Part shown: piece after piece, positions 7,369 through 11,330 of the stretch
Numbering within the stretch: position 1 is the first letter of the stretch
Layout: every line of letters begins with the position of its first letter
Source: Leptotrichiaceae bacterium
GTDB taxonomy: Bacteria > Fusobacteriota > Fusobacteriia > Fusobacteriales > Leptotrichiaceae
Direction of reading: 5' to 3'
Assembly: GCA_030532815.1 (NCBI GenBank)
Contig: JAUNKI010000040.1
Span: 1,938 to 13,267 of the forward strand
DNA length: 11,330 bases
Position numbers and translations under genes: made by a program
The notes under the pieces: generated by a model
Databases searched by the model: none
Told to the model about the DNA's origin: nothing
What the model saw: only the letters and a program-made list of their open reading frames with translations

Positions 7369-7908
7369 TTATTTAAAATTTGATAATCTGTAAATTATCT
7401 GAGAATTACCGTCTGTTACTGATATTTTGGTGGGATAGGTATATTCTCCAGATTTTACATAGTCACTGAAGTTCACTTTATAACCCTTACTTGTTATAGA
7501 TGTCAGCCATGAATTTTCAAATGTAAATGTATCTCCGTTTTTTGTCTGAGTTTTCTTCAATGTAAGTTTATTAAGCTTATTAAATACGCTCAGTATATTA
7601 GCTTCATCTTCATGCAGTTTCTGAGTTACCGTCTGATTCAGTGACGGATAATATATTGTTTTACTGTTTCCCGTAAATGTATAAATTTCACCTTTATTTA
7701 CGGACGGATAAGTCATCTGAAGTTTCAATGTCCCTCCGCTGTAAGTCATAATATATCTTTTCGTCTTTACCGATTTATTCATTTTCAGACTTTCCGTAAC
7801 ATTTACCGTAAATCTGCTCTTTTCCCAGAAATCTTTGGAAAAGGAAAACACCGATACAAACATAAAAAGAAAAACTATCCTGCTTATCACTGTTTTATTT
7901 TTTATCAT
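7369..7908 (-). CDS. LolA-like periplasmic lipoprotein carrier (putative)
   Basis: 179 residues. A signal peptide (about 1-24, KNKTVISRIVFLFMFVSVFSFS) lacks a lipobox cysteine, so the product should be soluble in the periplasm. The mature part is beta-rich with the LolA-style order: an early amphipathic strand (FTVNVTESLKMN), RYIMTYSGGTLKLQMTYPS, GEIYTFTGNSKTIYYPSLNQTV, then KTQTKNGDTFTF and YPTKISVTDG. Length and pattern fit LolA/LolB-fold proteins, where a half-open barrel carries a lipoprotein's acyl chains across the periplasm. LolA sequences diverge widely, so this is a fold-level call. The LolC/E- and LolD-type genes further down the same operon support it. The ribosome binding site AGAGGTG is 5 bases before ATG. 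It is separated from mreC by 96 bp containing a hairpin. Confidence 0.65.
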   Translation of the reverse strand: MIKNKTVISRIVFLFMFVSVFSFSKDFWEKSRFTVNVTESLKMNKSVKTKRYIMTYSGGTLKLQMTYPSVNKGEIYTFTGNSKTIYYPSLNQTVTQKLHEDEANILSVFNKLNKLTLKKTQTKNGDTFTFENSWLTSITSKGYKVNFSDYVKSGEYTYPTKISVTDGNSQIIYRLSNFK

Positions 7909-7940
7909 TTTTTCACCTCTAAATAATATATTTATTGAAT

Positions 7941-7980
7941 ATCGGAAATAAATTTACTCTATTTCATAAATATTTCCGAT
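7941..7980 (-). repeat. Inverted repeat in the mreC to lolA-like gap
   Basis: ATCGGAAATA (7941-7950) and TATTTCCGAT (7971-7980) form a perfect 10-bp stem around a 20-base loop. In the minus-strand transcript it lies between the mreC stop and the ribosome binding site of the LolA-like gene. No run of T follows, so it is not a standard terminator. It may be an RNA processing or stability element, a weak attenuator, or an operator for an internal promoter. Confidence 0.5.
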
Positions 7981-8004
7981 TTATATATATTAATGCAAGT
8001 TTCT

Positions 8005-8931
8005 TTAGTTTGTCTGTGTAGTTCCTTTATTTTTTTTGAATTCCTGTTCGATTTCCTGATTAATCTGATTTTGAATTTCTTTATTGACAGTATCGTCTGT
8101 ACTCCATTTATACACAAGAACACTCTGGATATCATAAACTTCATAGGAAGGTCTGAATCTCACTTCCTTGCTCTGTTTGAAAGAATTAAGATCTTTTATA
8201 TAAAATGAACCGATCATAAGTCCTTTCGGAAAAATATCGCTCGTCCCTGATGTTTCTATATTGAATACGGATTTTTCAGTTACGTTTTCATTATAATTGA
8301 ATATTGAAAATGTTCCGTTTCCGTTTCCACGTAGTATCTGCATATCGGTTCCATTTATTACCGCACTGATTCTCGAATTTTTACTTGTCAGTAACGTCAC
8401 TTCAGAATAATCTGCTCCCACTTTGGAAATCTTGCCTATAAAAAAACCGTTGTACATTACAGGCAAATTCAGTGTTATTCCCTGATTTTTTCCTTTATCT
8501 ATGAATATCCTTTCTGAAGAATTCAGATTTTCCACGAGTGCCACATCGGCTGCAATATATTCCGAAGGATTTTTACTTCTCATGTCAAGCATTGTTCTTA
8601 ATTTTTCATTTTCTTTTGCAATATTTACAAGTTCCATGTTCTGAACTTTGTTTTTCTGTAATTCAAAGTCCCTTTCCTTATTGTTTTTAACATATGTATC
8701 TATATAACTTATATCCTGTACTCTTGATTTGAATTTCAGTGTCTGTTTATAAATAATACTTTTTACATTTACAAGCTTGAAGTTTATCGTCTGGGCTGCC
8801 CCGTCAAGAATTTTAAATGTATCTGTCACTCTGTCTTTGAATATAAACAGAGCAACCGCTATAATCACTATAATTAAAATATTTCTACCCGTATTTTTTT
8901 TCTCGGCATTTTTTCCCTTTTTTGTTGCCAT
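8005..8931 (-). CDS. mreC: Rod-shape determining protein MreC
   Basis: 308 residues from the chosen start. It has a basic cytoplasmic segment, one membrane helix (about 17-31), a coiled coil (about 75-118, ending in ENEKLRTMLDM) and the MreC beta core (about 125-275). Family signatures are FIDKGKNQGI (143-151), PVMYNGFFIGKISKVG (157-172), VTLLTSKNSRISAVI (178-192) and TSGTSDIFPKGLMIG (228-241). MreC forms a periplasmic scaffold for the wall-elongation complex with MreB, MreD, PBP2 and RodA. The polar tail (277-308) is low complexity. An ATG six codons upstream has no ribosome binding site, whereas AAGGAG sits 7 bases before the start used here. mreB and mreD are not adjacent, unlike the common mreBCD order. 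It heads the operon. Confidence 0.93.
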   Translation of the reverse strand: MATKKGKNAEKKNTGRNILIIVIIAVALFIFKDRVTDTFKILDGAAQTINFKLVNVKSIIYKQTLKFKSRVQDISYIDTYVKNNKERDFELQKNKVQNMELVNIAKENEKLRTMLDMRSKNPSEYIAADVALVENLNSSERIFIDKGKNQGITLNLPVMYNGFFIGKISKVGADYSEVTLLTSKNSRISAVINGTDMQILRGNGNGTFSIFNYNENVTEKSVFNIETSGTSDIFPKGLMIGSFYIKDLNSFKQSKEVRFRPSYEVYDIQSVLVYKWSTDDTVNKEIQNQINQEIEQEFKKNKGTTQTN

Positions 8932-8938
8932 GTGCAGG

Positions 8939-8944
8939 CTCCTT
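8939..8944 (-). promoter_or_regulatory. Ribosome binding site deciding the mreC start
   Basis: AAGGAG on the minus strand lies 7 bases before the ATG at 8929-8931. The longer alternative start at 8947-8949 has only A/T-rich sequence in front of it, and this site would fall inside its coding region. Confidence 0.8.
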
Positions 8945-8967
8945 CTCATGATAGTTTTTATTTTAAA

Positions 8968-8996
8968 ATTATACTATATTTTTCTGACTTTGTAAA
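8968..8996 (-). promoter_or_regulatory. Sigma-70-type promoter for the mreC operon
   Basis: On the minus strand a perfect -10 TATAAT (8968-8973) is preceded by -35 TTTACA (8991-8996, one mismatch to consensus) with exactly 17 bases between. Transcription would begin near 8961, giving a leader of about 30 bases before the mreC ATG. It is the best promoter match in the window and the likely source of the eleven-gene transcript. Confidence 0.8.
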
Positions 8997-9033
8997 TGTT
9001 TGAGAATATTAAATATTTTTCATCTGTTTCCTG

Positions 9034-9061
9034 TTGCTTTTTGAATTTTTCCAGTTATAAT
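9034..9061 (+). promoter_or_regulatory. Candidate promoter for the EF-G-like gene
   Basis: A perfect -10 TATAAT (9056-9061) has a weak -35 TTGCTT (9034-9039) 16 bases upstream. A start near 9068 would give a leader of about 175 bases containing the paired segments described at 9104-9231. A second TATAAT at 9180-9185 lacks a usable -35 at 16-19 bases and is less likely. Confidence 0.4.
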
Positions 9062-9103
9062 ATTACTGTAAGAATTTAAATTATTTTATACATTATATTA
9101 AAA

Positions 9104-9231
9104 GAAACCTTCTTAAATAATGGAACTTCATTATTATCGTACATTCTATTTTCTGAAAATTTCATAATTCCGAAAACATTATAATCATAATTTCAGAAAA
9201 AACAGTCAGAGCTTTCATTCAGGAAGGTTTT
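9104..9231 (+). ncRNA. Candidate structured 5' leader of the EF-G-like gene
   Basis: Three pairings nest in the leader. AAACCTTC (9105-9112) pairs with GAAGGTTT (9223-9230), and the stem can extend inward to 9118/9217 with one wobble and one mismatch. Inside it AATAATG (9116-9122) pairs with CATTATT (9129-9135) around GAACTT. TTTTCTGAAA (9149-9158) pairs with TTTCAGAAAA (9191-9200). The inner edges of the first two stems compete at 9116-9118. The closing stem ends 2 bases before the ribosome binding site, which suits control of translation. TCATAATT also occurs twice (9162-9169 and 9185-9192). No known riboswitch class is recognised. Because the DNA is AT-rich, the shorter stems could be chance. 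The repeats could instead be protein-binding operators. Confidence 0.4.
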
Positions 9232-9232
9232 G

Positions 9233-9239
9233 AAAGGAG
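9233..9239 (+). promoter_or_regulatory. Ribosome binding site deciding the EF-G-like start
   Basis: AAAGGAG lies 5 bases before ATG at 9245-9247. A possible TTG start at 9230 would place this site inside the coding region, so the ATG is chosen. Confidence 0.85.
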
Positions 9240-9244
9240 AAAAC

Positions 9245-11233
9245 ATGAGAATCTATGAAAGTGACAGTATCAGAAATGTAGCTATTTTAGGGCATAGCGG
9301 TGCAGGAAAAAGTAATATGACTGAAGCACTGGAATTTACCGCAGGACTTACAACGAGAATTTCAAACCCCAATGACAATGTAAAAATAAGCAGTTCTACA
9401 TCCCTGCATGCAATTGAATATCAATCTCTGAAATTCAACTTTCTTGATATTCCGGGATATACGGATTTCTTCGGGGAGCTGGAATCGGGTCTTGCCGCAG
9501 CTGACGGTGCAATTATAATTGTCGACGGAACGACGGATTTATCAGTAGGAACTGAAACTTCCCTCGAACTGACCGACAGCAGAAATATTCCGAGATTTAT
9601 TTTCGTAAATAAAATTGACAGTGAAAAAGCAGATTATGAAAAAATTCTTTCCCAACTGAGAGAAAAATACGGGAAAAGAATTGCTCCGTTTCATGTTCCA
9701 TGGGGTAAATCCGACTCTTTCAAAGGTCATATAAATGTAGTTGATATGTATGCCAGAGAATATAACGGAAAGGAATGTCAGAACGCCTCCATTCCCGATG
9801 ATATGGACGATCAGATTCAACCTGTAAGAGACATGCTTCTTGAAGCTGTTGCCGAAACAAGCGAGGAACTCATGGATAAATATTTCAACGGAACGGAATT
9901 TACCACTGCGGAAATTCATAAAGGACTGAGAGAAGGAGTGCTTAACGGAAATCTTATTCCCGTTATATGCGGATCTACATTTAAAAACATAGGACTTCAT
10001 ACAACTTTTGATATGGTGAGAGACTATCTGCCTGCACCCCGTGATAATAAAAAAGTTAAACCCGAAAAAAAGGAATTTGTATGTCAAGTATTTAAGACTG
10101 TCATAGATTCATTTTTAGGAAGAGTTTCCTATGCAAAGGTTCTTTCAGGAGAACTGAAACCTGAAAGCGAAATATATAACATTAACAAAAGAATTAAAGA
10201 AAGAGTAGGTAAAATATCCACCATAGTAATGGATAAACTTACTGATATTCCTAAAGCTGTTTACGGAGATATTGTTCTGTTTACAAAATTTTCAAACACT
10301 CAGACATCAGACACTCTGGCAAGTAATGAAAAGGAACCTTCCGTTCCGAATATATCCTTCCCTAAGGCACAGATGCTAATTGCAGTGGAACCTCTCAATA
10401 AAGCCGATGATGAAAAAATATCAACAGGACTTCAGAAACTTACGGAAGAAGATGCTTCTTTCGTATGGAACAGAAATATGGAAACAGGACAGACTGTATT
10501 GGGAGTACAGGGAGATCTCCACAGTATCACATTAATTGAAAAACTGAAAAATAAATTCGGTGTGGAAGTCAGAACCGAAGAATTAAAAGTTCCTTACAGA
10601 GAAACTGTAACAGGACAGTCCGATGTACAGGGAAAATATAAAAAACAGTCAGGAGGGCATGGACAGTACGGAGATGTCAAGATAAGATTTATGCCTGCCG
10701 ATGAAAGTTTCATATTTGAAGAAACAGTTGTAGGAGGCAGTGTTCCTAAATCATATATTCCGGCTGTGGAAAAAGGACTGAAGGAATCTCTTGCACACGG
10801 TGTGCTGGCAGGATATCCCGTTACAAATATAAAAGCCGTACTTTATGACGGTTCCTACCATGATGTCGACTCTTCGGAAATGTCGTTTAAAATTGCTGCA
10901 AATCTGGCATTTAAAAAAGGAATGCTGGAAGCAAAACCCGTACTCCTTGAACCGATTATGGAACTGTCCATTATAGTTCCTGAAGAATACATAGGAGATA
11001 TTATGGGAGATATAAATAAAAAACGTGGAAGAGTAATGGGAATGGAATCACACAAAGGAACAAAGCAGAAAATAATTGCCGAAGCTCCTATGGCTGAAAC
11101 TTTTAAATATGCAAATGATCTGAAAGCAATGACTCAGGGACGGGGATATTTTGAAATGAAACTTCTGAAATATGAAGAAGTTCCTTATGAACTGTCTAAA
11201 AAAATAATCGATGATGCTGTAAAGGAAAAGTAA
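9245..11233 (+). CDS. EF-G-like translational GTPase (FusA2 / EF-G-2 type)
   Basis: 662 residues, shorter than classical EF-G (about 690-700). The GTPase domain has P-loop GHSGAGKS (16-23), switch II DIPGYTDF (68-75), NKID (122-125) and CGST (242-245). Domain II covers about 275-355, domain III 375-450, domain IV 452-570 and domain V 571-655. Domain IV retains GGHGQYGDV and the tip loop GSYHDVDSSEMSFK (536-549), which includes the histidine important for translocation. Two departures from classical EF-G stand out: the switch II His is Tyr (Y72), and switch I lacks the RGITI motif. Both fit the EF-G-2/FusA2 paralogue group, whose members bind the ribosome but whose cellular role is unclear. 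No rpsL, rpsG or tuf is adjacent, so this is not the str-operon fusA. The gene stands alone, divergent from the mreC operon. Confidence 0.9.
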   Translation: MRIYESDSIRNVAILGHSGAGKSNMTEALEFTAGLTTRISNPNDNVKISSSTSLHAIEYQSLKFNFLDIPGYTDFFGELESGLAAADGAIIIVDGTTDLSVGTETSLELTDSRNIPRFIFVNKIDSEKADYEKILSQLREKYGKRIAPFHVPWGKSDSFKGHINVVDMYAREYNGKECQNASIPDDMDDQIQPVRDMLLEAVAETSEELMDKYFNGTEFTTAEIHKGLREGVLNGNLIPVICGSTFKNIGLHTTFDMVRDYLPAPRDNKKVKPEKKEFVCQVFKTVIDSFLGRVSYAKVLSGELKPESEIYNINKRIKERVGKISTIVMDKLTDIPKAVYGDIVLFTKFSNTQTSDTLASNEKEPSVPNISFPKAQMLIAVEPLNKADDEKISTGLQKLTEEDASFVWNRNMETGQTVLGVQGDLHSITLIEKLKNKFGVEVRTEELKVPYRETVTGQSDVQGKYKKQSGGHGQYGDVKIRFMPADESFIFEETVVGGSVPKSYIPAVEKGLKESLAHGVLAGYPVTNIKAVLYDGSYHDVDSSEMSFKIAANLAFKKGMLEAKPVLLEPIMELSIIVPEEYIGDIMGDINKKRGRVMGMESHKGTKQKIIAEAPMAETFKYANDLKAMTQGRGYFEMKLLKYEEVPYELSKKIIDDAVKEK

Positions 11234-11249
11234 AGGAAAAATAATAATC

Positions 11250-11275
11250 CCAACCTTTTTTGTAAAAAAGGTTGG
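11250..11275. terminator. Hairpin after the EF-G-like gene
   Basis: CCAACCTTTTTT (11250-11261) and AAAAAAGGTTGG (11264-11275) form a perfect 12-bp stem 16 bases after the stop codon. On the plus strand it is followed by ATCAAAAAACTG rather than a T run. On the minus strand GATTATTATTTTT follows, which suits a terminator better. It may work in both directions, or serve mainly a convergent gene beyond the window. Confidence 0.6.
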
Positions 11276-11330
11276 ATCAAAAAACTGTTTTCACGCTGTA
11301 AAATTTGAATGTTGAAGGGAACTGAAATAT

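Noticed and set aside
8932..8949. Longer MreC start adding MRRSLH
   Set aside because: There is no ribosome binding site before it, and the AAGGAG that serves the next ATG would fall within it.
9230..9244. TTG start for the EF-G-like gene five codons upstream
   Set aside because: It overlaps the strong AAAGGAG site that clearly serves the ATG at 9245.
9542..10087. 181-codon open frame on the minus strand inside the EF-G-like gene
   Set aside because: It is antisense to a well-matched gene, has no recognisable domain, and is explained by codon composition of the real frame.
11277..11330. Minus-strand open frame ending at 11277
   Set aside because: Only 17 codons are visible and another frame is also open, so it is not enough to call a gene.

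Overview
The window is AT-rich and reads as a diderm (two-membrane) bacterium of the Fusobacteriota, most likely the Leptotrichiaceae. The basis is base composition, strong AAGGAG-type ribosome binding sites, standard-code translation, and Lol-type lipoprotein transport genes beside mreC, an ftsB/divIC gene and nrdR. The phylum is an inference from gene content, not from a marker such as rRNA.

Layout. (1) Positions 1-403 are a scarred junction on the left. It holds the first codons of a leftward gene (1-24), a short open frame resembling the C-terminal end of a type I restriction R subunit (77-247), and a 140-bp imperfect palindrome with inverted ends (241-380) that looks like a MITE. (2) Positions 404-8931 carry eleven tightly packed genes on the minus strand. 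In transcription order they are mreC, a LolA-like periplasmic protein, recO, a PtsN-type PTS EIIA, nrdR, an FtsB/DivIC-like protein, an unidentified two-helix membrane protein, a Deg/HtrA-type serine protease, a LolC/E-type permease, a LolD-type ATPase and dinB. Gaps run from overlaps of 14 and 8 bp up to 96 bp. The one clear promoter (TTTACA-17-TATAAT, 8968-8996) lies just before mreC, so the set is probably one long operon, perhaps with internal starts in the 96-bp and 75-bp gaps. (3) Positions 8932-9244 are a divergent regulatory region. Its right part can fold into a closed, branched RNA leader ending at the ribosome binding site of the next gene. (4) Positions 9245-11233 encode, on the plus strand, an EF-G-like translational GTPase of the FusA2 / EF-G-2 type with Tyr where classical EF-G has its catalytic His. 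A 12-bp perfect hairpin follows.

How the genes fit together. The minus-strand operon mixes envelope growth (MreC, FtsB-like), lipoprotein traffic (LolA-like carrier, LolC/E permease, LolD ATPase), envelope quality control (Deg protease), and DNA upkeep or nucleotide supply (RecO, NrdR, DinB). Shared expression would tie cell-wall elongation and outer-membrane assembly to genome maintenance. I see no wholly new multi-gene system. The least explained items are the fusA2-like leader, the MITE-like palindrome with the broken ORF beside it, and the 166-residue membrane protein.
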